A stretch of DNA of 64,000 nucleotides from Azospirillum canadense (GCF_025961225.1 NZ_JAOQNG010000001.1:3010001-3074000); one strand, 5' to 3'. Counted from the stretch's first letter, positions 37,519-46,275 are shown. Notes: generated from the sequence alone by a model not told the origin. Translations and numbers: made by a program.

Positions 37519-38019
37519 TCAGGCGGCCTTCTTGAGGACCAGCTCCAGACGCTCCGTCGCCTTCATCTCGTCGATCTTCTCGACGGCGGCCAGCTCGCGG
37601 GCCAGACGCTCCAGGGCGGCCTGATAGATCTGGCGCTCGCTGTAGGACTGGTCGGACTGGTCGGCGCCGCGGTACAGGTCGCGCACGACCTCCGCAATGG
37701 AGACCGGGTCGCCGGAGTTGATCTTGGCCTCATACTCCTGGGCGCGGCGGCTCCACATCGTGCGGCGGACGCGCGAACGGCCCTGCAGCGTCTCCAAGGC
37801 AACCTTGATGCGGTCCTTCGTGCTCAGGCGGCGCAGCCCGGCGGCCTTGGCCTTGCCGACCGGAACCTTGAGCGTCATGCGCTCTTTCTCGAACGTGATC
37901 GCGTAGAGCTGAACCTCCATACCCGCAATGCTGTGGGTCTCGATGCCTTCGACCCGACCGACGCCATGGGCCGGGTAGACGACGAAGTCACCGGCCTCGA
38001 AGTCAAGCTTGTTCGACAT
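37519..38019 (-). CDS. carD: CarD/CdnL-family RNA-polymerase-binding regulator
   Basis: 166 residues from ATG 38019. N-terminal Tudor-like RNAP-interaction domain 'FEAGDFVVYPAHGVGRVEGI' (~residues 6-65) with the Mfd-RID-type fold, then a helical DNA-contacting domain ('RIKVALETLQGRSRVRRTMWSRRAQEYEAKI...YSERQIYQAALERLARELA'). CarD stabilises open complexes at housekeeping and rRNA promoters. In many Alphaproteobacteria it lies beside fdxA, an S4 protein and a helicase, as partly kept here. Good sigma-70 promoter upstream. Confidence 0.97.
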   Translation of the reverse strand: MSNKLDFEAGDFVVYPAHGVGRVEGIETHSIAGMEVQLYAITFEKERMTLKVPVGKAKAAGLRRLSTKDRIKVALETLQGRSRVRRTMWSRRAQEYEAKINSGDPVSIAEVVRDLYRGADQSDQSYSERQIYQAALERLARELAAVEKIDEMKATERLELVLKKAA

Positions 38020-38333
38020 TTGGTTTGGCTCTCACTTCTCGCGATCGCGCCATTTTCCCGCCCCTTTGGAGGGGGCGAAAAAGGCCCTGAGACAACGAAG
38101 CCACCGTGGGGATGGGATCCTCCACGCCGCGATTGTTGTCCTGAGCCTCTTTTCAATGGGAAAACCGGCAATGACGCCTGGGCCGGCTCCGGGGCCGTAT
38201 TATAGCGATGTTACGGTCGAGTTACAAAGGGTACGCGCGGGCAGCCGTCCGGATTCTTTTGCTGCCCGCCGATAGCCGATCTGTCGATTTTGCATGGCGG
38301 CGAAATCGGCGCACCCGCCGATTCGCCCCCGAC
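38020..38333. other. Intergenic region between carD and fdxA
   Basis: 314 bp. Holds the carD promoter (38199-38227) and two hairpins: one of CGCCCC/GGGGCG type at 38056-38075 in the carD leader, and a GCGGGCAG/CTGCCCGC stem near 38236-38270 that may end fdxA transcription, though it lacks a clear T-run. Confidence 0.55.
38199..38227 (-). promoter_or_regulatory. Sigma-70 promoter of carD
   Basis: Minus strand: TTGTAA (38227-38222), 17-bp spacer, TATAAT (38204-38199). The perfect -10, rare in this GC-rich DNA, and optimal spacing make it convincing. Leader to carD ATG is about 170 nt. Confidence 0.8.
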
Positions 38334-38672
38334 TCAGTTGCCGGTGCCCGGCTTCGCGGAGAAATACTTGTCGAACTTGCCGTCTTCATCCTTGAAAGAG
38401 TCGGCGTCCGGCAGGGCGTCCTTCTTGCGGGTCAGGTTCGGCCACTGGGCGGCGTAATCGCGATTCAGCTCCATCCACTTCTCGGCCTTGCCGTCGGTGT
38501 CCGGCACGATCGCCTCGGCCGGGCACTCCGGCTCGCACACGCCGCAATCGATGCATTCGTCGGGGTGGATGACCAGCATGTTCTCACCCTCGTAGAAGCA
38601 ATCCACGGGGCAGACCTCGACGCAGTCGGTGTACTTGCACTTGATGCAGCCGTCCGTCACGACGTAGGGCAT
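38334..38672 (-). CDS. fdxA: 7Fe ferredoxin FdxA
   Basis: 112 residues from ATG 38672. Small electron carrier with one [3Fe-4S] and one [4Fe-4S] cluster. Cys at 9, 17 and 21 (plus the extra Cys12) in '[19 protein letters not shown]', and the second set in '[14 protein letters not shown]'; '[15 protein letters not shown]' is the FdxA signature. A C-terminal ~45-residue tail (ending SAKPGTGN) is normal for this type. Leftward with carD; palindromes upstream may be regulatory. Confidence 0.97.
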   Translation of the reverse strand: MPYVVTDGCIKCKYTDCVEVCPVDCFYEGENMLVIHPDECIDCGVCEPECPAEAIVPDTDGKAEKWMELNRDYAAQWPNLTRKKDALPDADSFKDEDGKFDKYFSAKPGTGN

Positions 38673-38740
38673 GATTCGTTCTCCGCTGTTCTCGCCAGTT
38701 CCGGCGGTGTTCTCGCGCCGGGTTCCGAGTCGCTTCGATC

Positions 38741-38788
38741 AACGTTCCCACAAAATATTTTGGCGAAATATTCCGGTGAAACGTTCCC
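38741..38788. promoter_or_regulatory. Palindrome flanked by direct repeats upstream of fdxA
   Basis: AACGTTCCC occurs at 38741-38749 and 38780-38788 (39 bp apart), enclosing the perfect 12-bp palindrome CAAAATATTTTG (38751-38762). It lies 70-115 bp upstream of the fdxA ATG in an AT-rich island. Looks like an operator region; the regulator is unknown. Confidence 0.5.
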
Positions 38789-38884
38789 GCGCCGACGTCG
38801 TAGGGTTGATACCGGGAGCCCGCGTTTGCGCGCGGGGCCTCCAACAAACCTCAGCCCGACCGCGGCGTTTGCCTAGCACGCCGC

Positions 38885-39808
38885 CTAAGACGGGATCAAC
38901 CCCGCCGCATGTGTGGGCGCTTGCGCCGCAGAGGGCGGCAGCGCCGGCAGGGCCGACGGACCGTCCTCGACCGCTGCCAGGAAGGCGCGTAGCGCCTCCG
39001 TCTCCGGCGTGTCCGCGCGGCGCACGAAGCGGGTCGGCATGCGCGCGATCTCCGGCGGCAGGGGGCGGGCGGTGAACATGCCGCGCCAGGGCTCCCGCTC
39101 CACCACCGCGCGCGGCAGCACGGCGACGCCCATGCCCGCCCCGACGCAGCCGAGGATCGCCTCCAGCGAGCCGAACTCCAGGACGCGGCAGGGCACGTGC
39201 CCGGCCTCGCGCATCGCCGTCTCCGCCCGCGCGCGGTAGGCGCAGCCGCGCCGGAAGGCCAGCAGGGTGGTGCGCCCCGCGTCCGCGGTGATGCCGGACG
39301 CGGATTCGACCAGCACCAACTCCTCCTCGAAGGCCGGCTGGCTGACCAGCTCCGGATGCTCCACGGCGCCGGCGACGAAGGCGCCGTCGACGCGCCCGGC
39401 CAGAACCTCGGCCACCATCACCTCCGACGGGCCGGGCACGATGGTCAGCTCGACCTCCGGGTGGTCGGCGTGGAAGCGGGCGAGGATCGGCGGCAGGCGC
39501 ACCGCGGCGGTCGTCTCCATGGTGCCGACGGCGAGCCGCCCGCCCCGGCCGGCCGCGTCGGCCACCGCGTCGCGGGCCTGGGCAACCAGCCGCAGCACGC
39601 GGTCGGCGTAGTCGGCGAGCACGCGGCCGGCCGGCGTCGGGGCCATGCCGCGGCTGAGGCGCCGGAACAGGTCGACGCCCAGATCCTCCTCCAGCCGCTT
39701 CAGCCGCGCGGTCACGTTGGACTGGACGCAGTTGAGCGATTCCGCCGCCCGGCTGACGCTGCCCGTCTCGGCCACCGCTTTCACCACACGCAAACCCGCG
39801 AGATCCAT
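38885..39808 (-). CDS. LysR-family regulator, likely of the divergent MFS gene
   Basis: 307 residues from ATG 39808 (an in-frame ATG at 39835 would add 9). Winged HTH 'LRVVKAVAETGSVSRAAESL...QSNVTARLKRLEEDLGVDLF' at the N-terminus, then effector domain 'LAVGTMETTAAVRLPPILARFHADHPEVELTIV'. Adjacent Cys residues in the effector domain (e.g. 'RRGCAYRAR', 'HVPCRVLEF', 'ILGCVGAGMG') may be redox-sensitive, but that is only a guess. Divergent from an MFS exporter with a palindromic T-N11-A site between them, the classic LysR-target layout. Confidence 0.94.
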   Translation of the reverse strand: MDLAGLRVVKAVAETGSVSRAAESLNCVQSNVTARLKRLEEDLGVDLFRRLSRGMAPTPAGRVLADYADRVLRLVAQARDAVADAAGRGGRLAVGTMETTAAVRLPPILARFHADHPEVELTIVPGPSEVMVAEVLAGRVDGAFVAGAVEHPELVSQPAFEEELVLVESASGITADAGRTTLLAFRRGCAYRARAETAMREAGHVPCRVLEFGSLEAILGCVGAGMGVAVLPRAVVEREPWRGMFTARPLPPEIARMPTRFVRRADTPETEALRAFLAAVEDGPSALPALPPSAAQAPTHAAGLIPS

Positions 39809-39865
39809 GACACCGCTCCCCGGAGCCGTTCCCATCACTTCCAGTGAACCATAGCATCGAAACAA

Positions 39866-39880
39866 TTCATTGGAAATGAA
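39866..39880. promoter_or_regulatory. LysR-type binding site (T-N11-A palindrome)
   Basis: TTCATTGGAAATGAA: perfect 6-bp arms around GGA, containing T-N11-A. Lies between the divergent lysR and MFS genes, in an AT-rich patch. A second perfect palindrome, AGGAGCATGCTCCT, is at 39906-39919, between this site and the MFS start. Confidence 0.65.
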
Positions 39881-39948
39881 GCCGCCCGCGCGGGAGGATG
39901 GCGCCAGGAGCATGCTCCTCAAGTAAACAGATGCGGAGGAGACGTGTC

Positions 39949-41139
39949 ATGGTCCGGGTGTTGATCGGGGGTGTCGTGGCGCTGGCGCTGGCGATGGGGG
40001 TCGGGCGCTTCGCCTTCACGCCGATCCTGCCCGCGATGCAGGCGGCGACCGGGCTGGGCGCCGACGGGGCCGGGCTGCTCGCCTCGCTCAACTACCTGGG
40101 CTATTTCGTCGGCGCGCTGGGCGCCGGGCTGGTGCCGCACGGAGCCGTGCGCACCGCGGTCTTCCGCACCGCGCTGATCGCCAGCGTCACCTCGACCGCC
40201 GGCATGGGCTTCACCGACGGCATGGCGGTGTGGGGCGTCCTGCGCTTCGTGTCGGGGCTGGCCAGCGCCGGCATCTTCATCCTGGGCATCGCCATGGTGC
40301 TGGACGCGTTGGCGCGTGCGGGGCGCGAGGCCTGGAACGGTTGGCTCTACACCGGCGTCGGGCTGGGCATCGCGGCGAGCGGCCTGTTTGTCGCCCTGAT
40401 GGGCGGCCGGCTGGGCTGGCGCGGCGACTGGCTGTGGCTGGGGCTGATCTGCACCGGCGCCGGCGCCCTGTCCTGGCTGTGGGTCACCGAACCGCCGCCC
40501 GTTCCCGCGTCCGCCACCCCCGCTCCGGGCAAGACGACGGGAGGGGCGTCCCTGCGGTCGGCCCCGCTGGTGCTGCTGACGCTGGCCTATTTCCTGGAGG
40601 GGGCGGGCTACATCATCACCGGCACCTTCCTGGTCGCCATCCTGAAGACGATGCCGGAGACGGCGCGGCTGGGCGAGGCCGCCTGGATGGTGACCGGGCT
40701 GGCGGCCATCCCCTCCGGCCTGATCTGGGCGGCGGCCGGGCGGCGGCTGGGGCTGTGGCGGGCGCTGATCCTCGCGCACGTCGTGCAGGCGGCGGGCATC
40801 CTGCTGCCGATGACCGGCCAGCCGGCGGCGGCGGTCGTCTCCGCCGCGCTCTACGGCGGCACCTTCATCGGCATCGTCACGCTGTCCTTCACGCTGGGCC
40901 GCCAGTTGTCGGGCGGGGCGTCGGTCCGCGTGATCGGCGCGCTGACCGCCGTCTACGGGTTGGGCCAGATCATCGGGCCGCTGCCGGCCGGCGTGATCGT
41001 GGCGCGCACCGGCAGCTTCGATTCGGCTCTGCTCGGCGCTGCGGCGGCGGTGCTGGTGGGGGCGCTGCTTCTGCTCGCCGGCTCCTGGGCCGCCCGCCGC
41101 CCCGCGCCGGAGGTTGCCGTTCGCGCCGGGCCGGCGTAG
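39949..41139 (+). CDS. YbfB/YjiJ-family MFS transporter
   Basis: 396 residues; ATG 39949 follows GGAGGA at 39935-39940. Twelve hydrophobic helices. 'GVGRFAFTPILPAMQAATGL' in the first helix pair and 'GADGAGLLASLNYLGYFVGA' are the family signature. Likely an exporter; substrate unknown. Divergently transcribed from a LysR regulator and followed after 10 bp by a DUF938 methyltransferase, so possibly a two-gene operon. Confidence 0.92.
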   Translation: MVRVLIGGVVALALAMGVGRFAFTPILPAMQAATGLGADGAGLLASLNYLGYFVGALGAGLVPHGAVRTAVFRTALIASVTSTAGMGFTDGMAVWGVLRFVSGLASAGIFILGIAMVLDALARAGREAWNGWLYTGVGLGIAASGLFVALMGGRLGWRGDWLWLGLICTGAGALSWLWVTEPPPVPASATPAPGKTTGGASLRSAPLVLLTLAYFLEGAGYIITGTFLVAILKTMPETARLGEAAWMVTGLAAIPSGLIWAAAGRRLGLWRALILAHVVQAAGILLPMTGQPAAAVVSAALYGGTFIGIVTLSFTLGRQLSGGASVRVIGALTAVYGLGQIIGPLPAGVIVARTGSFDSALLGAAAAVLVGALLLLAGSWAARRPAPEVAVRAGPA

Positions 41140-41149
41140 CCTCTCCGCC

Positions 41150-41776
41150 ATGTTCGACCCGCTCAACCCCCGAAATCCCCCGGATGACGCCCGCAAGCAC
41201 GCCCCCGCGACGGAGCGCAACCGCGGCCCGATCCTGGAGGTGCTGCGCCGCGTCCTGCCGCCGCAGGGCCTGGTGCTGGAGGTGGCGAGCGGCACCGGCC
41301 AGCACGCGGTCGCCTTCGCCCAGGCGCTGCCCGGCCTGATCTGGCAGCCGAGCGACCCGGACCCCGACCTGCGCGCCAGCACCCGCGCCTGGGCCGTGTC
41401 GGTCGGCGTGCCCAACCTGCGCGACCCGCTGGACCTCAACGCCGCCGCGGCGGATTGGCCGATCGACCGGGCCGACGCCGTCGTCTGCATCAACATGATC
41501 CACATCGCGCCCTGGACGGCCGCGCTGGGCCTGTTCGCCGGGGCGGCACGCCTGCTGCCGGCGGGGGCGCCGCTGCTGCTCTACGGTCCCTTCCGGCGCG
41601 ACGGCGGCCACACCGCCCCCAGCAACGCGGAGTTCGACGCCAGTTTGAAGGCCCGCAACCCCGCCTGGGGCGTGCGCGACCTGGGCGAGGTGGGGCGCGC
41701 CGCCACCGGCTTCACCTTGTCGGAGGTGGTGGAGATGCCCGCCAACAACTTGACCGTCCTGCTGCGCCGCCGCTGA
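41150..41776 (+). CDS. DUF938 SAM-dependent methyltransferase-like protein
   Basis: 208 residues from ATG 41150. 'HAPATERNRGPILEVLRRVL' and the SAM loop 'GLVLEVASGTGQHAVAFAQALP' (~residues 40-61), then 'WQPSDPDPDLRAS' and 'ADAVVCINMIHIAPWTAALG', all typical of DUF938. Target molecule unknown. Starts 10 bp after the MFS stop. Confidence 0.9.
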   Translation: MFDPLNPRNPPDDARKHAPATERNRGPILEVLRRVLPPQGLVLEVASGTGQHAVAFAQALPGLIWQPSDPDPDLRASTRAWAVSVGVPNLRDPLDLNAAAADWPIDRADAVVCINMIHIAPWTAALGLFAGAARLLPAGAPLLLYGPFRRDGGHTAPSNAEFDASLKARNPAWGVRDLGEVGRAATGFTLSEVVEMPANNLTVLLRRR

Positions 41777-41903
41777 ACGGAGCGTCAAACCCGGCACCAC
41801 CTTCGCCGGTGCGGTGTTCCGCCGCAGTTTCAGGCGCTGAGCATTTGCTATTGTTTCCCCACAAGCCTTCAGTTCGCAAACTTATTACAATTCGGGGGAA
41901 ACG

Positions 41904-42305
41904 ATGAAGCGGAAGCTGGTTCCTGACGTGGTGAAGTCGCAGGAACTCATCCTGGTGTCGGAAGACACCTCGGTCCTGACCGTCTCCAAGCTGATGGCGG
42001 AGAAGAACATCGGCGCCGTTCTGGTGGTCAACCACGGCGACCTCGTCGGCATCGTGACGGAGCGCGACCTGAACAACAAGGTGCTCTCCACGCAGATCGA
42101 CGCGTTCGAGACCGAAGTGTCGGCGGTCATGACCCGCAATCCGGACACGCTGCCGCCCGACGCGGACGCCAGCGAGGCGCTGGCCCTGATGCATTCCAAG
42201 CATTACCGCCACCTGCCGGTCACCCAGGGCAAGCGCGCGGTCGGCATCGTCTCCATCCGCGACCTGTTCAAGCTCGCCTACGAGCACATGACCGCCGAGT
42301 CGTAA
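41904..42305 (+). CDS. Two-CBS-domain protein
   Basis: 133 residues; ATG 41904 follows GGGGGAA at 41894-41900. Two CBS motifs: 'VSEDTSVLTVSKLMAEKNIGAVLVVNHGDLVGIVTERDL' and 'TLPPDADASEALALMHSKHYRHLPVTQGKRAVGIVSIRDL', each split by a short loop; together they form one Bateman module and nothing else. Such stand-alone modules bind adenine nucleotides and act as energy sensors, partner unknown. Followed by a bidirectional terminator. Confidence 0.93.
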   Translation: MKRKLVPDVVKSQELILVSEDTSVLTVSKLMAEKNIGAVLVVNHGDLVGIVTERDLNNKVLSTQIDAFETEVSAVMTRNPDTLPPDADASEALALMHSKHYRHLPVTQGKRAVGIVSIRDLFKLAYEHMTAES

Positions 42306-42321
42306 ACCGGCCCTTCAATGA

Positions 42322-42360
42322 GAAAAGGCCGCCCCGGACGGGGCGGCCTTTTTCTTTTTC
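42322..42360. terminator. Bidirectional terminator between CBS and terC genes
   Basis: Stem AAGGCCGCCCC (42325-42335) / GGGGCGGCCTT (42340-42350), GGAC loop, with TTTTTCTTTTTC to the right and AGAAAA to the left. Serves the CBS gene (+) and, reversed, terC (-), whose stop lies just beyond. Confidence 0.88.
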
Positions 42361-43090
42361 AGTGCGCCGCTTCCCGCCGCCGCTTGCGCCGGGAGGTCGC
42401 CAGCAGGTTCAGCGCCTCGACCAGCGCGGAGAAGGCGATGGCGAAGTACAGGTAGCCCTTGGGGATGTGGAAGCCCAGCCCGTCGGCGACCAGCGCGATG
42501 CCGACCAGCAGCAGGAAGGACAGGGCCAGCATCTTCACCGTGGCGTGACGGTTGACGAAGTCGCCGACCGGGCCGGAGGCGAACAGCATCACCGCCATGG
42601 CGATGACCACCGCGGCGATCATCACCGGCAGGTGGTTGGACATGCCGACCGCGGTGATCACGCTGTCCAGCGAGAAGACGATGTCCAGGAACATGATCTG
42701 AACGACCACGCCGGAGAAGCTGGCCACCTTCGGGGCGGAGCCTTCGTCCTCGTGCCCTTCCACCGTGTGGTGGATCTCCATGGTGCCCTTGGCCAGCAGG
42801 AACAGGCCGCCGCCGATCAGGATCAGGTCGCGGCCGGAGAAATCCATGCCCAGCAGGCTGACCAGCGGCTGGGTCAGCGTCGCCACCCAGGCGATGGAGG
42901 CCAGCAGCAACAGCCGCGTGATCAGCGCCAGCGCCAGACCCACCTGCCGCGCCTGCTTCTGCTGGTGGACGGGCAGCTTCGCCGCCATGATCGAAATGAA
43001 AATGATGTTGTCGATGCCCAGCACGATCTCCAACGCGGTCAGCGTCAGAAGGCTGGCCCAGACTTGCGGGTCGGCGAATAGGTCGAGCAT
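42359..43090 (-). CDS. TerC-family integral membrane protein
   Basis: 243 residues from ATG 43090; a TTG at 43117 would add 9. Seven membrane helices with the TerC signature 'LTLTALEIVLGIDNIIFISI' containing acidic residues within helix 1 and 'GVVVQIMFLDIVFSLDSVIT' in the middle; those Asp residues are the likely metal site. TerC proteins are tied to tellurite resistance and, more recently, manganese export. Stands alone. Confidence 0.94.
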   Translation of the reverse strand: MLDLFADPQVWASLLTLTALEIVLGIDNIIFISIMAAKLPVHQQKQARQVGLALALITRLLLLASIAWVATLTQPLVSLLGMDFSGRDLILIGGGLFLLAKGTMEIHHTVEGHEDEGSAPKVASFSGVVVQIMFLDIVFSLDSVITAVGMSNHLPVMIAAVVIAMAVMLFASGPVGDFVNRHATVKMLALSFLLLVGIALVADGLGFHIPKGYLYFAIAFSALVEALNLLATSRRKRRREAAH

Positions 43091-43199
43091 TGAGAAAAGG
43101 GGCTCCGGCTGCTGCAAACACGGCGGTGCCCGCGCAGATGTGGTCGCGGTCCCTGAAACTCAATGGCCGAGGCTTCGCTTTTTTCTGAATTGCCGCGGA

Positions 43200-43649
43200 T
43201 TAATCCTCGCTGTGCAAACGATCCATCGCGCGCCGGTCCCGCTTGGTCGGCCGGCCGGTACCGGGATCACGTTCGCCCTGGTCGCGGGGCGGCGGGTCGC
43301 GGTAGGGGTCCTGGATGGCCTCCTCCCGCACCGGTGGGGCGAGATCCTCGTACAGGGTACGCGCCTCCTCCGCCGGGCCGCGGCGGCTGCCCAGCGCGAC
43401 AATCTTGATGACGCGGATGTGCCGCCCCTGCGGAAAGGTCAGCACGTCGCCCGGCTTCACCGCGTAATGCGCCTTGCTGACGAGCGTGCCCGACACGCGG
43501 ACCGTGCCGCCATTGCACAGCTTGGCGGCAAGGCTGCGCGTCTTGAAGAAGCGCGCGAACCACAGCCACTTGTCGATCCGCAGCCGCCCGGCTCCGGGAT
43601 CCGGCTGGCCGTCGTTGGGGCCGTCGTCGAGGTCGTCGAGGTCGCTCAT
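43200..43649 (-). CDS. S4-domain RNA-binding protein (Hsp15/HslR-like)
   Basis: 149 residues from ATG 43649. Acidic N-terminus, S4 domain 'GRLRIDKWLWFARFFKTRSL...CNGGTVRVSGTLVSKAHYAVKPGDVLTF' (~residues 20-75), then 'RVIKIVALGSRRGPAEEARTLYEDL' and a highly charged, Arg/Asp-rich tail. Hsp15 proteins bind stalled 50S subunits carrying nascent chains. Next to the helicase gene, the common alphaproteobacterial arrangement. Confidence 0.94.
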   Translation of the reverse strand: MSDLDDLDDGPNDGQPDPGAGRLRIDKWLWFARFFKTRSLAAKLCNGGTVRVSGTLVSKAHYAVKPGDVLTFPQGRHIRVIKIVALGSRRGPAEEARTLYEDLAPPVREEAIQDPYRDPPPRDQGERDPGTGRPTKRDRRAMDRLHSED

Positions 43650-43654
43650 GCGGT

Positions 43655-43747
43655 GCCCCCACCCTCCCGCTGGGCGGGGGAGGGCCTGTTTGCGAAGCCA
43701 GCGGCAGTTCCCTCCCCCGCCCAGCGGGGGAGGGTTAGGGTGGGGGT
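43655..43747. repeat. REP-like inverted repeat between S4 and helicase genes
   Basis: CCCCACCCTCCCGCTGGGCGGGGGAGGG (43655-43682, itself hairpin-like) is matched in reverse by CCCTCCCCCGCCCAGCGGGGGAGGG with GGTTAGGGTGGGGG after it (43711-43747). The GGTTAGGGTG motif is shared with the 35124-35338 element. Confidence 0.7.
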
Positions 43748-43761
43748 AATAACGTATCCGT

Positions 43762-46275
43762 TCATCCAATTCCCGAAAGCTGGCGCAGCTTGGCGAAGGG
43801 GTGGTCGGTGTTGACGGGCTTTTCCGGGCGGGGCCTGGGGCGATGGTTGCGCCGCCGCTTCCACGCGACCGTCCCATCCTCCGCCACGGAGCGCGTGTAG
43901 CCAAGCCCCTTCAGCACGGCGCCGAGATCCTCCGGCTTCACCCCGATCATCTGGCCGAGCGCGGCCTCCGTCACGACGGCGCCCTCCTTGGCGCCCTTCA
44001 GCAGCTCCGTCTCCAGCCGGTCGAGCATGTCCACGCGCAGCGCGCGTGGGCCGGCCGCGGGGTAGCCGATGGCCTCCCAGAAGGCGGGCGGCGCGCCGGC
44101 GGCCTCCACGGAGACGCGGCCGGGCGGCGGGATCGGCACCGGCAGTGGCAGCTTGTGCTTCACCGCCCACAGCAGCCCGCGCAGTTCCACCGCCCCCGGC
44201 TTGGCCAGCGCGGTCAGATACAAATGCGACACGCCGAGCCGCACCCCGTGCTTGGCCAGCGCCTTGCGGTCGGCCCTCTCCAGCCCCTCCACCAGCGGCG
44301 CGACGGGCGCGCGCGGCAGGGCGCCCATGTTCTCCACCAACTGAAAGGCCAGCCCGCGCGCCGTCCCGGTCAGATCAGCGGCGTCCCGCAAGGCGAGCAG
44401 CGGCTTCAGCTTCGCGGCGATGCGGTCCTTCAGCCAGCGCTCCAGCCGGGCGCGCACGCGGTCGAGCTGCCCCTGGTCCAGCAGTCCCTCGTCGAAGGGC
44501 AGCACCAGCGGGCTCAGCACCGACGGGCCGGGGCCGAGCTTCGCCACCGGCAGCCCATCGGCGGTCAGCACCCCGTCCATGCCCAGCGCGAAGACGTCGT
44601 CCGGCTCCTGTTCAAAGGCGCGCAGGCGCGACGCCACCTCCTCGCGCAGCGCGCGGCGGGCGGCGCTCATCAGGTTGCGCGCCTCCTCCGACCGTTCCGG
44701 CGCGTCGGGGACGAAGCGAAAGCCTTCCAAGCGCCCCACCGGGTGGCCCTCCACCACCACCTCCCCGTCGGCGCGCACGCCGCCCATCAGCTCCCGCCCG
44801 TCCTTCAGCGTGCGGGCCAGCGTGGCGGAGCGGCGGTCGATGAAGCGTTGCGTCAACCGCTCGTGCAGGGCGTCGGACAGCTTGTCCTCAATGGCGCGGG
44901 TCTGCCCCTGCCAGTGGACGGGGTCCTTCAGCCAGGCCGGCCGGTTGGAGATGTAGGTCCAGGTGCGGATGTGGGCGATGCGCGCCACCAGCGCGTCGAT
45001 GTCCCCCTCCGTCCGGTCGAGCCGGGCGATCTGCTTCGCCACCCAGTCCTCGTCCAGCCGCCCGAAGCCGGTGCGCAGGTAGCGGAAGATCTGCCCCAGC
45101 AGCCGGGTGTGGGCGTCCGACAGCACCTTGCGGAAGTCAGGGACCTGACAGACCTCCCACAGCAGGCGCACGTTGTCGCGGCCCTTGGCGAGGTCCATGA
45201 TCTCGTGGTCGCGCACCAGCGCCTGAAGCGCCAGATGGTCGTCGGCGTCGCGGGCGCGGATCAGCTCCGGGATCGGCGGACGCTCCTCCAGCGATTTCAG
45301 CAGGAAGCCCGGCGTGTCGAAGCGCAGCTTGCTGTTGCGCCACATCAGCGTCTTGATCGTCTCGAACTCGTGGTTCTCGACGCGGTCGACGACGTCGGCC
45401 TCCAGCTCCCCCACCTCGTCGGTGGTGCCGAATGTGCCGTCGCGCATGTGGCGGCCGGCGCGGCCGGCGATCTGCGCCACCTCCGGCGCGCGCAGGCGGC
45501 GCGGGGCGAAGCCGTCGAACTTCACGATGCGGGCGAAGGCCACATGGTCCACGTCCATGTTCAGGCCCATGCCGATGGCGTCGGTCGCCACCAGATAGTC
45601 CACCTCCCCCGCCTGGTAGAGCCCGACCTGGGCGTTGCGGGTGCGCGGGGACAGCGCGCCCAGCACCACCGCCGTGCCGCCACGCTGGCGCCGGATCAGC
45701 TCCGCCAGCGCGTAGACGTCGGTCGCCGAGAAGGCCACGACGCAGGAACGCGGCGGCAGCCGCGTCAGCTTCTTGTAGCCGGCGTAGGTCAGCTGGGAAA
45801 AGCGCGGCCGGCTGATGAAGTCCGCCTTCGGCACCAGCCGGCGGATCAGCGGCTGCACGGTGTCGGAGCCCAGGAACATGGTCTCCACCAGCCCGCGCGC
45901 GTTCAGCAGCCGGTCGGTGAAGATGTGCCCGCGCTCCGGGTCGGCGCAGAGCTGGACCTCGTCCACCGCCAGGAAATCCACCGCCCGGTCGAGCGGCATG
46001 GATTCCACCGTGCACACCCAATAGGACGGGTTGGGCGGCAGAATCTTCTCCTCGCCGGTGACCAGCGCCACGGCGTTCTTGCCCTTGATGGACACGATGC
46101 GGTCGTAGTTCTCGCGCGCCAGCAGGCGCAGCGGGAAGCCGATCATCCCCGTCCGGTGGCCGAGCATGCGCTCGATGGCGAGATAGGTTTTCCCGGTGTT
46201 GGTCGGCCCCAGCACGGCGACCACCCGGCCCCCGACACCCAGACCGCCCCCGGAATAATCAGGGACAGAGGTCAT
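43762..46275 (-). CDS. SUV3-like superfamily 2 RNA/DNA helicase
   Basis: 837 residues from ATG 46275. Walker A GPTNTGKT at residues 23-30, 'GFPLRLLARENYDRI', DEVQ box in 'VDFLAVDEVQLCADPERG' (~113-130), 'CVVAFSATDVYALAELI', 'LVATDAIGMGLNMDVDHV', and motif VI 'QIAGRAGRHMRDG'. Closest in layout to mitochondrial SUV3/bacterial MgpS-type helicases. The C-terminal ~400 residues are helical with a Lys/Arg-rich end. The opposite strand is open for over 4 kb across it, an artefact of GC content. The S4 gene lies 112 bp downstream. Confidence 0.95.
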   Translation of the reverse strand: MTSVPDYSGGGLGVGGRVVAVLGPTNTGKTYLAIERMLGHRTGMIGFPLRLLARENYDRIVSIKGKNAVALVTGEEKILPPNPSYWVCTVESMPLDRAVDFLAVDEVQLCADPERGHIFTDRLLNARGLVETMFLGSDTVQPLIRRLVPKADFISRPRFSQLTYAGYKKLTRLPPRSCVVAFSATDVYALAELIRRQRGGTAVVLGALSPRTRNAQVGLYQAGEVDYLVATDAIGMGLNMDVDHVAFARIVKFDGFAPRRLRAPEVAQIAGRAGRHMRDGTFGTTDEVGELEADVVDRVENHEFETIKTLMWRNSKLRFDTPGFLLKSLEERPPIPELIRARDADDHLALQALVRDHEIMDLAKGRDNVRLLWEVCQVPDFRKVLSDAHTRLLGQIFRYLRTGFGRLDEDWVAKQIARLDRTEGDIDALVARIAHIRTWTYISNRPAWLKDPVHWQGQTRAIEDKLSDALHERLTQRFIDRRSATLARTLKDGRELMGGVRADGEVVVEGHPVGRLEGFRFVPDAPERSEEARNLMSAARRALREEVASRLRAFEQEPDDVFALGMDGVLTADGLPVAKLGPGPSVLSPLVLPFDEGLLDQGQLDRVRARLERWLKDRIAAKLKPLLALRDAADLTGTARGLAFQLVENMGALPRAPVAPLVEGLERADRKALAKHGVRLGVSHLYLTALAKPGAVELRGLLWAVKHKLPLPVPIPPPGRVSVEAAGAPPAFWEAIGYPAAGPRALRVDMLDRLETELLKGAKEGAVVTEAALGQMIGVKPEDLGAVLKGLGYTRSVAEDGTVAWKRRRNHRPRPRPEKPVNTDHPFAKLRQLSGIG

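Noticed and set aside
38868..38897. TGATCC near the end of the LysR gene as an RpoE promoter for fdxA
   Set aside because: The N18-spaced hexamer is GGCAAA, and the site is inside coding sequence far from fdxA.
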